Shown one piece after another: positions 34,360 to 46,040 of a DNA stretch of 64,000 nucleotides. Source of the DNA: Rhodamnia argentea (lineage: Eukaryota > Streptophyta > Magnoliopsida > Myrtales > Myrtaceae); assembly GCF_020921035.1 (NCBI RefSeq), contig NC_063157.1, forward strand, positions 1,302,001-1,366,000. Direction: 5' to 3'. The notes under the pieces were generated by a model, which did no database searches, had not been told where the DNA came from, and worked only from the letters and a program-made list of their open reading frames with translations. Position 1 is the first letter of the stretch. Every line of letters begins with the position of its first letter. A program made the translations under genes and the position numbers.

Positions 34360-37300
34360 TCATCTCATGCATCTGGAGAGAACCACGGCGAATTTCTTGT
34401 ATATGTGGTGTTTCAAGTACATTTTCTCCACCTTCTTCCTCCCCTTCATCCCCATTTGCTCCCTCAACACTGGTTCTCTAAGCAAGTACTGGATGTTTGT
34501 CGCAAGCGCTTCAATTCCTTGACGACCAGGAGGGTGAAGAAGGCCCGTTTCATTATGATCGACAATCTCTTTTGTGCCTCCTGCATCTGTTCCAAGCACC
34601 TGCTCCATTTTAAGTGCAGTGAGCAAGGCAATATCTTGTTGATCATCCCCGTTGAAGTTGGACACAAGGTACATTTCTCAATGCACCTTCTTTAAAATGG
34701 TGTAAGATGAAACTAATTAAACGCATTCAAGACAAAAAGAAATTTCCCTCCATAACTAAAACAAGAAGGAAAGAAACTAAAAATTTCTGCAGGTAGAAGC
34801 ACAGCCAATGTTTGGCGCAAGCAATCGACTCTTAATGTACTAGAAATTTGGTCAATAATCATACCGGAATGCCAAACGCCATAGCTTCAATTGTAACTCT
34901 TCCAAACGTTTCTCCCATGCCCTGCACAAAAACTCCAAAATTGATTGCACAACGACAGTAAACAGAACCAAGCCATTTGAATAAACAGAACTAAAAATCT
35001 AAGTGGAGAAAAGCCATATGTAAATCTTATGCACTTGCTGCAACAACCCTGAATTCATTCCAACTTCTCACACCTGCTACTGGGGCAACTGCATGCCCAC
35101 CAGAATGGTTTTTACATTTTATTCTTAACATTTTGGTTCCGTGACTTTAGACGATTGGACCATAAACCAACACCTTGTTACTTCAATTAAAAATTATCCT
35201 AGCCAGTGATATCTAAGAATTCGCTTAATTAGAAACTTCCACAGAAAATCATCCAAAAATCTTCTTTCTAAAGTTTCTTTATCAACTCAACACCTGCTTT
35301 ATTGCTACATAGCTGATTTACAATTAAGGCTAGAGATTTGGAGCACAAGAAGAAATCAGTGTGCAACAAAAGAGCATTCCAGATTTTTATGAGTGTCATG
35401 TGCCAATAAGATCCCTTTAGCAGTACAAGAAGTATGTATACGCAACGACAGCTTCTACTTTTTTCAATCAACTCAATTAGAAGAAATATATTCAAGTGTG
35501 GATACAAAATAATGAGAACTTATCCTTTTCCTTCTAATTTGAGTTCATAATTTGCACCAGACAATTGTGTATTTCAACATAGACAAAAATAAATCTATTT
35601 TATGCGGATCTCCCTACCAGATACTGTAAGATGCTCATTAAAATACCAGAAGTCAAAAAAAGGAAGATGTTTCACCTGTGAATTGATGACATAAACATCT
35701 GCAGCAGAGTAAAGTGAGGCAACTCGAGTAGTTGCTGGCGTCCACAGAACGGATCTTGACAAATTTGAATGCACGGACAGAAATGTCAGGGTTTCTTTCA
35801 TGTATTGTACTTTATTGCTTTTAGATCCAACTGATCCAATGAGCACTTTCAGCACCTGCTGTGACTTCCTTTCACTATCAGACAATGTTCTTCTTCTTTG
35901 AGCAATGTGCTCAGAACTTAAAGCATCTATCCCATGCTCCCTTATTGGACCAGGCAATGACAAAGTTTTTCTCTTAGGGTTTTTCAAAGAATCAAAATAG
36001 CTGGGTAGTTCACTCACTGGTTCAGAATTATACCCTTCCTGAAACAATGCTCTCAAATGACTGTTTACAGTGGAGTTCAATTCCCCCTGGGCCTTGCCAA
36101 ATCCTGCAGGCTTTTTAACTTTAGCACTAGGCCACAAGGAGCCATTATCTATCACCAAGCATGCCGATTCAAGAAGCAGAAGCTGGCCTTTTCCAGGGTT
36201 TATGCTACTCAGAGATATCAAAAGCATGTCGTTTTCCATTAATCCCATCTCTCTTCTGACGGAATCCCTCAGCAACATCTTTTTCTCCTTCATCATTTCG
36301 GTGCTGAAGGATGGGGTGTTGAGTGAAGAATGAATTCCAGCAACAAAAGCCAATTCATCATTAACAGATAATGGGACTACAGAAGGTGGATATCTCAACT
36401 TTATTTTTTCTTCTTCACACCAAGTTAGCCACTGTTTAGACTGCGACTCTGAAAGAAAAATAAGCATCTTCACTCGGTTGAGTACAGGTTTTGCACGATC
36501 AAAATACTCTCTCCTGTTCTCCATGATCCACCAAGAGATCTGACTCCCACCAGCCGGAAAGTGCTCAATGTAATGATCTGAAATAAGTCATGTCCCATGA
36601 GAAGAGACAGCAATCAAATAAATCCATAGAGTTTCCCTAGTACAATTAAGTAGGTTTTGTCAATTAACTCTAATTACCCGGTCCAAATTCAGCCATGTGA
36701 TAATAGACATCAAGATAAAGCGACACAACAACATCATTTGAATCCAGTCTTATCCAGAAACTTCATTATTGTCTACTCCTATTCCTACATGAGTGGGAAA
36801 ATAGGGTAATACAGATAGAACCACAGTGTTAGCAAGAAAAAAGTTGAACAGAGCTGATTAATCCGTTGGAGGAGACATGTCGGAAGGAACATTGCTTAGA
36901 GAAATAACCGACTAAGCTATTTTACCCAGATTAATCCGATGAGCGCAAAAGTAACCCCACATTCGAATATTGGCAGCAACATAGATGTGTAAGAATCATT
37001 TAGGGGAAATTCTCGAAAGTAATCTGCAGTCTGCACTTTCCAGTGTTAAAAATGTACCAGTCTATGATAATGCAACACAATGGAGCAATATTATGCACGA
37101 AGGAATGGTGCACAAAGGTTTGGTCCTATCTGCAATCCTACAAATTGCAAGTTTGGCCAAATAAATTTCTCCAAATAGATGAGGCTAATCCTGGTAAACC
37201 AGTCAAATAATATTAGCCATGAGAATGTTGATCATGCTCAAACTTAACACTCAATTTGCATTATTTTCACTCATATGTCAAGATACTTCCACCGTTTGAA

Positions 37301-38405
37301 TGCCGCTGTGCTAGTCATATTTGATGTGCTCTCTTACTGAAGAACAAAACCATTGCTCTACAGAAAAATAAACCAAATACTTTCAATTCAACAACATCTC
37401 ACCAATCCATGAAGCACAGACTGCTGATCCAGCGATCACAACATCAGATTTCATCCCGACTTTGAAGCTGAAGTCTGCTTTGTCTTCAAGCACTTTAATT
37501 CTTCTCCTAACAAGTTCTGGCATCAATCCTCCCTTCCTGCTAAGAACCACAGCTGAAACTGTAGCCCCACAGCTCAGTAGCTCTGTCGCAAGCTCCATCA
37601 TGGATAGGGGAGCACCAGTCATGGAAAGCTCATGGAAAATCAACAGAAATCTTCTTGACCAAACAAGGCGAGCAAAATTTCCCTTCCTGTCACAGGTTCC
37701 TGAGCGTTTCTCAGGACTCCATCCCAATACTCTGTCCTCTGTCATGCCAAATGGACCAACAAGGAGACCATAAGTAGTATTTTTCTTGGGTATTTCGGGT
37801 TCCTGCTCTTCCAACTCTGTGCTCTCAACCTCCACCTTCGGTGCCTGTTTGCGCGCTTTACCCCTTGATCTACGCGACGATTTCTTATTCTTTTTCCTAG
37901 CAACACTTCGAGGAGATGAACCCCCATTGCCCTTGTTAGCCAACACCACACCTGTTCTTTTATTTTCTGTCATCCTTATGTGAGTCTCATTTTTTATTGC
38001 CATTGTACTGTGGTTGGCAATCAAATTTCTCCTTTCACTGTTATGAGAGTCAGGATCATGATTTCTTGGTTTATTTCTGAAACCAAGGAAATTGTTTCTG
38101 TTCTCACCATGAGCCCATCTGGACTGGAAATAAAATCCAAGGTAAGCCCATAGAGTGATCAAAAGCAACCAATACACCAATCTGTTACTGCGGAACCACT
38201 CTAAACTAACTCCACCAGTTCTACCTTCTCTTTTTGGTGTTCGGCCAGAATTCAGTCTACGAAATGTAGGAGAATTCCTAGGCGATCTGCCCGACAATGT
38301 GGATTTATAGGTGCCACCCTGTCTTAGCGACGATTGCCTGACAAAATTTCCTTGAGGGTCTCCTCTATTTAGCCCATCCTCCATCAGTCTCTGTTTTGTT
38401 TCCAA
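34360..38405 (-). CDS. GT4-family glycosyltransferase, single-pass type II membrane protein, four exons
   Basis: GT-B fold glycosyltransferase of the plant group containing Arabidopsis At3g15940 and At1g52420; substrate unknown. Exons: 37403-38405, 35676-36577, 34865-34921 and 34360-34599, all GT-AG, giving 733 aa plus TGA. A basic Ser/Arg-rich cytosolic N-terminus precedes one membrane anchor (about residues 76-93, VYWLLLITLWAYLGFYFQ), as in Golgi type II enzymes. A Lys/Arg-rich stem (RKKNKKSSRRSRGKARKQ) follows, then the acceptor-side lobe (LLIFHELSMTGAPLSMMELA). The donor-side lobe (VLKVLIGSVGSKSNK, AADVYVINSQ) leads into the E-x7-E motif ETFGRVTIE (residues 639-647) and LGTDAGGTKEIVDHNETGLL, the nucleotide-sugar site. 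The 57-nt third exon carries the E-x7-E motif and is in phase 0 on both sides. No lesion is seen. Confidence 0.92.
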
Positions 38406-39480
38406 ACTACGCTACACCAAAATTCAATCTGCAATACTTAGAGATGCCCTGACTCCACGAAGGACAAAGTACTTGAAATTATATGAAATCCTTCACCAGC
38501 ACGCTCCTTTAATTTTTCCATTCTATATGAAACAACAGAGTAGAAACCAATATTATGATATGCGAATCTGGAAGACAACAAGGCACCAAATAAGGAATCC
38601 TTTGTTGAGTAGCAGTCATAAAAATAGAATATCATCCGTGATTGAAAGATACTGTCACCATTAGAAGTTACTAGCAATCTACTCGGCAAAAACACACCGG
38701 AAAAGGAAACATCCATCCTATCGGCTAGAAAGACCATAAGGCAAGACATTCTTAGCTCAATATCCCTCATTTTCTGAGGAACATTCCCAAATAAAGGCCA
38801 AACCGAGATGAGTCGAGAAACCAACACACGTAAAACACGGAATCGGCATCAATCACACTAAGATCAAACAACGTTCTAGGAACTTCTACTTCCGTTGACC
38901 CAATCACCATCGACATTGTCTCTGAAACTCAAACAATCACAAGATCACAATCCTCAATCCAAAACGGGAAACGAGATGCGGACGAGACGGTACCCATCGG
39001 TTCGAGCTCAAATCCGCGAAGCCATCAAGCCACGGGATTGACGGCTGAACCGGGGAACAACTATTAATAGACAGAGATACAGCTCGGAAAGGTACCGCTC
39101 CATGAGCAGACGACCGGAAACTGGAAAGTCTTCAGATTGCTCGCAGCGCACGGGCGAATCTGACTTGAGCTCACGGGAATGAAGCTCTTAGCGAAGCTCA
39201 GTGAGAGAAATAGAATGCTTGGACTCCAGCAACTGCAAGATCTTGGAAGCGAAAGCGACTTCTTCAGCTTCAACTGATTGAGAGCAGCTTCAGACAGACA
39301 GAGAGAGACAGAGAGGAAATAGACGAGAGTAGAAAGAGAGAACAGAGAGAGATGGGAGCAAAAGCAAAATACGGCACGTGCGAGTCCCACTCGTGTCAAC
39401 GAAATTGGCATATGATACCCGACGGCGCAGGATAGTGTTCTCGGTGTTGCTGTGTCGTCGGTGGTGTTTAGTGTGGAGGA
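38406..39480 (-). promoter_or_regulatory. Upstream region and probable 5' UTR of the glycosyltransferase gene
   Basis: Between 39290 and 39360 is a GA-rich run on the plus strand (CT-rich on the gene's strand), like the leader of the katanin gene. The long distance (about 900 bases) to the start codon suggests a leader intron, with an acceptor somewhere just above 38405. I cannot fix its ends. The open frames on either strand here lack a family. Confidence 0.35.
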
Positions 39481-40533
39481 GCAAGACGGACCGGTCGAAT
39501 CGGAACTATAAGGATCGGGTTCGGTCTTGTTTCGGATTTTAATTTTATGGAATTGGTGTCTTTCGGTTCGATTCCCTATTTCAGAACATCAAATTGCGCG
39601 AACTGGACTGATTATTTTTTATTTTATTTATTTGTTTATTTTTTAAACGTAAATTTTTATTTATTTTTATGTTTTAAAATGAAAAACCAATTTAATTAAT
39701 GTGTTAAAAATTAAAGTTTCTGTTACTTACCCTTACTAATAATCCATTAATTTCATTTGACTTCCGGGGAACCGAATCGGATCGATCCCACGGTCCGATT
39801 CTCGATTGTAGGGCGGGATCCGATTGGACTAGAAATCGATCACCCCTAATATTTAGCTATTCTATCATGACCGTTCGATTACATATCTTAGTTTCCCAAT
39901 CAAAGTCCAAGGCCTTTTTTTTTTTTTTTTTGTGTGGCCATTTTGAAATAAGAAGCTAATAATTCGACCTTTACCTTTTCTTTTTTGGATTTTTGTTCGA
40001 GAGAACAACTGTCGATTTTATGCAAGAATATTATAAAACACACCATATGATTATTACATTATTGCACCTAGTACATTACATAGGAGGCGACGTTCGCCCA
40101 CTTAACTCCGAATTTATACTATGTTGAAATGGAATGAAATAGACTAATAAACAAACTATAATTAGAGGGTAATACAAATTGCGCTCCATTCAAAAACCTA
40201 ACTAGTTAACAAGAAGATTTTGACCCAAAAAAAAAACAAAAAAAACAAGAAGATTCTCGTCGTCGACAATGGCCAGATCTTCTCCGTAGCTTTGTAGCGC
40301 AACATGACCCTCCCGCCGACGGGCATCGAGACTCGAAAGTTTGGACTAGAGGCATCGTAAACTTATATATAAAAGAAAGGACGAGAGAAAGCAACTTATT
40401 CGAAAGTAACTCGCCCATTTTCCAAGTTATTATTATTATTATTATTCGATGTATGGATAGTAGCTTACTTTAAAAGATAGTGTTTAAGTTCGGCCCGGTC
40501 CTCAAACTTTATCAATCAGTAAACAAATAATCT
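39481..40533. other. Intergenic; AT-rich with a TTA microsatellite, no gene
   Basis: (TTA)n at about 40428-40446 and a T run at about 39916-39931. No gene or mobile element could be delimited. Confidence 0.35.
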
Positions 40534-41564
40534 TCAAATCGGATTTTGCAATCTTGAAGCAGGACTCGAGCTCCACGGCTCTGCCCACGGTCCGTAGAGA
40601 ACACCTCGAGCTGTGTCTAGGCAATTGAAGCAGTCGGATGATGCCAATGCTCCGTTGCATACTCCATGGCGGTAGCACGCACCGTGATTAGAGTAGTAAT
40701 TGTGATCGTTATCTGGTGTAAGATTGCATAGATCCGCCATAACAGCACCTTTGTCAAAGCCGTAGGAGCCCTCGGAATTGTATGTCCTCGCACTGCATAT
40801 CGTGGGTAGCGGGAGAAGTGTCAAAAAAGTCATAAACCTATTACGTTAGTGCCAATTAAATCCTAAACCTTTTTTGGTGCTAATTCAGTCATAAACCTTT
40901 TGCATTGATGCCAATTAAATCCTAAACCTTTTATTAGTGTCAATTCAATCCTAAACTTTTTGCATTTGTATCAATTTAGTCCAAAATCTTTTGTATTTAT
41001 GCCAATTGCTTTGATCCGGCTAATTTTGGTGGAAAATCGCTGACGTGGATGTTGATTGTCCCACGTGGCATGATTAGCGCTGACTTGGACATTTTTTTTT
41101 CATATTATTCTAATATTCTAAATAATTTTTAAGCATTTTTTGGTTATTGTAGAAAATATTTTTTAAAAATTATTTTAAATATAAAAATATTTAAAAAAAA
41201 TATCCATGTCAGCGCTAGCCGTGCCACGTAGCACAATCGACATCCACGTCAACAATTTTCAGCCAAAATTAGCCGAATTGAAGCAATTGGCATAAATATA
41301 AAAGATTTATGACTAAATTGCAACTAATGCAAAAGTTTTAGAACCGAATTGACATCAATAAAATGTTTATGACTTAATTGACATCAATGCAAAATGTTTA
41401 TGACTGAAGTGACACTAAAAAAAGGTTTAGGACTTAATTGACACTAATACAATAAGTTTATGGCTTTTTTTGACACTTTTCCCTATGGATAGCAATGTTC
41501 TGTCAAAACCGCACTTGACGACATTGCAAGAACAAAGTAACCAAAAAACAAAGAGCATTCTCAT
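40534..41564 (-). pseudogene. Secreted Gnk2/DUF26 cysteine-rich protein gene, copy 1, split by an F1 MITE
   Basis: DUF26 (Gnk2-homologous, stress-antifungal) proteins are secreted, cysteine-rich, and in some plants bind mannose and inhibit fungi. The 3' part (40534 to about 40810) reads CYRHGVCNGALASSDCFNC, which contains the defining C-x8-C-x2-C, then a tail ending at TGA. The 5' part lies beyond the insert: a start codon at 41562-41564 opens a hydrophobic signal-type N-terminus (MRMLFVFWLLCSC). An F1 element (40811-41483) sits between the two. If only the element and one copy of its target duplication are set aside, the two parts lie in the same frame. The protein is shorter than a normal DUF26 domain and lacks the usual final Cys-rich strand, so it may have been degenerate before the insertion. 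Confidence 0.75.
40811..41483. mobile_element. F1 foldback MITE inside the DUF26 gene, about 9-bp target duplication
   Basis: The left end GGGAGAAGTGTCAAAAAAGT and the inverse of the right end (GGGAAAAGTGTCAAAAAAAG) are nearly identical. Flanks are GTGGGTAGC (40802-40810) and ATGGATAGC (41485-41493), 7 of 9 alike, as an aged Mutator-type target duplication would be. The core GCTGACGTGGATGTTGATTG...CACGTGGCATG pairs with its inverse near 41208-41255. Confidence 0.82.
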
Positions 41565-41754
41565 ATTATGTCGTGTTAATGTGTTCGTGGTTTGACACTC
41601 TACGCCCTCACCTTCCTCCTTAATGTTCCTTAAAGTTTGAGTAGTTGTGTATATATAAGAGAAACTTCATCCTCCTTACCCAAGGGTAAAAGCCTTGAGA
41701 ACGTCAAAACAACTTATTTACTGAATATTCCTTTTTCTAGAGCAAATCGCAAGA

Positions 41755-41990
41755 TCGGTATTAAAGGCAGGACGAATTTATTGACATCGGTACTCGCGAA
41801 TTTCTCTAGCTTGGACGTTTGATCTTCATACCCGGGGCGCAAATTTCAAGTTCAATATTAAAGGCATGACGAATTTGTTGACATCATCACTTACGAATTT
41901 CTCTAGATTTGACCATTGATCTTGTAACTCTTGGCGCAAATTTCAAGTCCAATATTAAAGGCACGACGAATTTTTTGACATCATCTCTTC
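41755..41990. repeat. 97-bp tandem repeat, about 2.4 units
   Basis: TATTAAAGGCA(G/T/C)GACGAATTT(A/G/T)TTGACATC starts three units near 41759, 41856 and 41953, with GCGCAAATTTCAAGT closing each of the first two. The same phrase appears once in the paralogous segment near 43910-43945, so the expansion happened in copy 1 only. Confidence 0.75.
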
Positions 41991-41999
41991 CAACTCTCT

Positions 42000-42870
42000 C
42001 TCTCTCTCCCATATGAAAGACAAAATTTTCACCATTGTTTTGTGATTACCAAAGGCATGGAGGGCGTTTATATATCTAAAACAACTGGTTCATTAGAGTC
42101 AAGCTTGATAATCAAGCAAGCTTTTATTATTTAGCTCTATTATAGCTAGTGTAACAATTGATGGGATTGATAGAATGAGTAATTTGCTTGGAAGGACCTG
42201 TTTGTGTAAGGAAAATAGATCGCTCAGAGAAAAACTCGTAACAAGTTTGCAGAGATCACTTTGCAGAAGCAGCTTGTGTCATAGACTATGTAGATAATTG
42301 ACATACGAGCCTCTATACTCCTAATGGAAAGATGCAGACTCTTTAATAATCAGTTTGAATTCATATTGGTGTTTCCAGAGCTGTTTTCAATAATTGGAAT
42401 CTGCCTAAGCAACCTGGAGAATATCAGGACGATTTTCATCGTTTTTGTGAATGTAGAAGCAGAATGCTCCTATTTATGTGAAAGGGACTCGGCCCATTCT
42501 TCAAGTTATTGCGATTCAGATTACTTTATTTCTGTGAATATTAGCTCATTCAAATGCATAATCAAAGTCTGAAGAAGGGGGAGGAGAAGGAGTCCTCAAC
42601 CCGCAACAGATAGAGGATGACTAATTCAATCACGCAATTTAGGATTCTAAAATGTGGCATCTTTGGGGTCTATTTGATTGTATCAAAAGGCCCAATGCAT
42701 TGGAGTTTCCCTATTGGGCTAGGTCATTTCGAGGCAAGCGGATCATTTATGGTCAAAAGGAGGAATTTTACTAGAATGATTAGGAGTTTTTGCAAAGTGG
42801 TACCATACAGTACTAGACACGAGATAGATCTTCCAAAGAACAAGTCACATTGTAAATGGGGTATAATTAC
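42000..42870. other. Spacer between the two DUF26 segments; no gene
   Basis: A phrase at 42184-42218 (AATTTGCTTGGAAGGACCTG, TTTGTGTAAGG) recurs at about 44730-44762, which extends the local duplication. Open frames are Ser/Phe-rich with no family. Confidence 0.35.
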
Positions 42871-42874
42871 GCAG

Positions 42875-43720
42875 TAGGACTCAAACTTAACCACTCAGTA
42901 GATGGATAATCTTCGCATATGATTCTACAATCTTAAAGCTGGACTTGAGCTCCACAACTTAAGTCACACACTGTTCATAGATGCCGTCTTGAGCTCTTTC
43001 CAGATAAGTATAATATCGGATTGTGCCGTTGCCAATGCTCTATTGCATGCTGCTTGGCCTTAGCATCTTCAATGTTTAGGGCCTGTTTAGTAATACTCCA
43101 GATTCTCTGATTCCTGTTCTTTTGTTCTTGGGAACAAAAAAAGAATAAAATTCTGTTTGGAAATGTAAATTGATCTTTTGTCCCTGGGAACAGAAACAAG
43201 AAGCAAAAAAGGTAGCTTCTTTTTTCACAGGAACAAAATCATAAACAATATCATTTTAGAAAGATTCCACCGCCGGTCACTGCCCTCGTTGTCACCCATC
43301 GCCGCTGCCGGTCCTACCAAACGCATTTATGTTCTTTTTCTATGCGGAGAATAGAAATTGTATGCAATTACTAAACGCATTCTTCTACTCATAAATTGTT
43401 TCGAGAAACAAAATCAGAAAAAATCATTTCTAATCAGAAAAACGTTACCAAACAGGTCCTTAGAGTAATAGCTGTGATAGATTTTGATGTATGTTCGCAT
43501 AAGTCATCCAAGACAATACCTTAGTCAGAGGAACATGTTGTCCACGGTATTGTACGTTCTTCAACTGTATATTTTGGACACCAATCTAACATCAGGACGT
43601 TTGAATACCCTGCAAAACAATGAAACCACAAAAGGAGGAGATGTTTCACAATATGGTGTGATAATGTATTCACGGTTTGGCACCTTACACCTTGACTTTC
43701 CTCCTTAAAATTTCTTGAAG
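42875..43720 (-). pseudogene. Secreted Gnk2/DUF26 gene, copy 2, split by a Tourist MITE
   Basis: 42885-43065 aligns with the 3' part of copy 1 (CTTGAGCTCCACAACTTAAG against CTCGAGCTCCACGGCTCTG; TTGCCAATGCTCTATTGCATG against GATGCCAATGCTCCGTTGCAT). 43462-43720 matches the rest (TAGAGTAATAGCTGTGATAG) and continues to a hydrophobic N-terminal stretch (HLLLLWFHCFAG). The cysteine pattern is eroded, and a 381-base MITE (43079-43459) cuts it. Downstream text (GTATATATAAGAGAAACTT, CTTGAGAACGTCAAAACAA) matches copy 1 near 41648-41715, confirming a segmental duplication. Confidence 0.7.
43079..43459. mobile_element. Tourist-type MITE in DUF26 copy 2, TTA target duplication
   Basis: The ends GGGCCTGTTTAGTAAT and GTTACCAAACAGGTCC are inverted. 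TTA flanks both (43076-43078, 43460-43462). 381 bases, with GGAACAAAA/TTGTTC-rich arms and a short GC-rich centre (CCGCCGGTCACTGCC). Typical of the PIF/Harbinger-derived MITEs. Confidence 0.88.
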
Positions 43721-43959
43721 TGCGATAGGTCGTGTATATATAAGAGAAACTTGCATTCATAGGTTTCTCCATCAACTCTTCCTTAGTCTAGGGCGAAAAC
43801 CTTGAGAACGTCAAAACAAGTCATCTGTCAAAATCTTTCCCTCTTATTCATTTAATTTCTCTGGCTTGGACGTTTAATATTCAATTCCCTAGTTCAATCT
43901 GCAAAATCAATGTTGAAGACACGACGAATTTGTTGACATCATCTCTTATTACTATGTTT

Positions 43960-45265
43960 CAAATGATTCTTTGTACAATGACATTGTGAATATTGGAGAA
44001 GTAAAGCGCTTGCAATCAAGGTTTGCTTACAAAATGATTTGCGAATATTGGAGAATTAAAGCGCTTGCAACCGAGGTTTGTATTTTCTTCGCTTTCCTAG
44101 CAATTTAATTATTGCTTTGTTTTATTGAGTGTTCATTAGTGTTTGCGCACCCGCATGATCACCTCGCATATTAGTTGCTAGGTAAAAATTTAGTCCAAAT
44201 TGCATGCATGAATATTTTTTATGAAAAGAGAATGTACGAAAAGGGCATTAGAAAAATCTAGTGTAATCAAATCCCAGTGCTTATAGTCTCTAGTTCGTAG
44301 GAGTAAAATACTCCCGTATTTTTCTTAGGTATCTGATCAATCTATAAAAAATGATTAGTTGCGAATGCTAATTTAAAAGTATTTGCATGTTAAATACGTA
44401 CTTGAATCATAAGTTTTGATTTGGTATAAGCTTGGGAGAGCATGAGCTGCGGATGGTCTTAGCAATCCATTAGCCAAAACCCCTAGGGCGATTCGCACCT
44501 TCAGGGAGGTTGCAACTGACCCGACCTAATATGCAAATGATATCGTAATTAGGTTGTCTTAAAGCACGTAAAGACTCTACTTCTATAGAAGGAGAACAAG
44601 CTATTAGATGAGACGCGTGTTTAAGTTTAAAAGGTCCTTTGTAGAAAGTCGACAAGTTGTAAAAGGATAGTTCGTCGAAGCTTGGAGAAACCAATAGAAG
44701 GTGAACAACTTATAGGACATAAAGACGTTAATTTGCTTGGAAAGACCTGTTTGTAGAAGGAGACTCACAAGTGCAATACTAAAAAGAGATTATGATTTCA
44801 ATCTTGTATGTTCTTTAATGTCAGTTGACAATTGCTCTTTCAATCTTTAGATAATCATTAAGTGTGACACTTGTGGACAAAAAAAGTTTAGGGTAAACGT
44901 GTCACAAGGGCATAGTTCGGGATTTCTTATGTCACAAAAAAAAAAAATTCGGGGTAAATGTATCACAATGAGCATAGTTCAAGATTTTTGGTAATATTTT
45001 TCCTTTATTTTATTAGGCAATTTCTTGCTTTCCTTTTTTCTTCAACAGTTGTCGGCTAAGCTACTGATAAAAAGTCAACGTAAATTATGGTAGCATTAGA
45101 TGACACTTATTTCCCCGTCAAGTTGAAAACATAAGCAGAGCACAGACATAATTGGTGTCAAATTCCCGAATTTTGAATTTGGATGATACTTTAGCTAGTA
45201 CAAATAGTATTGTTAAACTCTTCATTACCTATCATACAATCAAAACCAAAAGCTGAGTAAGAGTT
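43960..45265. other. Intergenic; short tandem duplication and a foldback half copy, no gene
   Basis: GAATATTGGAGAA(G/T)TAAAGCGCTTGCAA occurs twice (about 43989 and 44044). 44860-45005 is half of the GTCACA-type foldback seen at 6375-6855. No gene is recognised. Confidence 0.35.
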
Positions 45266-45267
45266 GG

Positions 45268-45505
45268 GGTCCATTTGTTTCGCGAAAAACTCAAGATTTG
45301 AAAAAAAAAATTTCAAAAAATGAATTGGTTATATCGTTTAGAAAAATTAGTCAACGGAAGATGTTATCATTGACAATAATTTATATATAACTATTTTCGT
45401 GGGTGATGAGAATATTTTTATTTGTTCATTTTTATAAGCGATGCAAACTATTATTTTTTGAAAAGTATTTTTCAAATGTTAAGCTTTCCATGGAGCAAAC
45501 GCATC
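45268..45505. mobile_element. Decayed MITE of the TTTCGCGAAAA group next to the copia element
   Basis: GGTCCATTTGTTTCGCGAAAAAC at the left and TCCATGGAGCAAACGCATCT at the right are a weak inverted pair, with AAAAATATTTTTC-type internal arms like those at 24808 and 25500. Ends uncertain. Confidence 0.5.
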
Positions 45506-45521
45506 TTTAGGGGCATAATCT

Positions 45522-46021
45522 TGTTTGAATAACGTAAAATTGATTTTGAGCACATTTGCTGTAGTTTTTAGATTTGGTTGTTGATGGCCTTGATTCATTA
45601 TAGGCACCAGGAAATGAGAATGAATATAGAAGACGACGAAGGATTCCTACGGCTATTGAAGAAAAACTATTCATGGATAGTGAGAATTATTCATGAATAG
45701 TAAAAAGACAAAAAATACTATTTGCCATAAGCGAAAGCCGACTGCTATTGACTTTCTTTAGCCACGCGAGGCTCCTTTTATGCTTCGTCTTATCTTTTTC
45801 CTTTGACTTTCTTTACGCGTTTCAGATTTCTCATCTACACCAACCTCTATAAAGGTTGCTTTGATCAGTTTGTATAATACGATCGAAGCCACATAACTCC
45901 AAGTGCGCTTTGAGTTGTAGTACGATTATTTTGCATTTCAATAAGGAACTTCTCCCTTCAATTTGTATTTGCTCCCTTGTTCTAAATTTCCAAAGTCACC
46001 ATTATTATTTTGGTTCCAACA
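45522..46021 (+). repeat. Copia 5' LTR
   Basis: 500 bases, TG...CA ends. Contains CTCTATAAAGGTTG (about 45849), a likely TATA region for the element's own transcript. About 20 bases longer than the 3' LTR because of small indels (for example an extra GTGAGAATTATTCATGAATA-type repeat near 45680). Confidence 0.93.
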
Positions 46022-46040
46022 TTTAGTATTAGAGCTAGAA

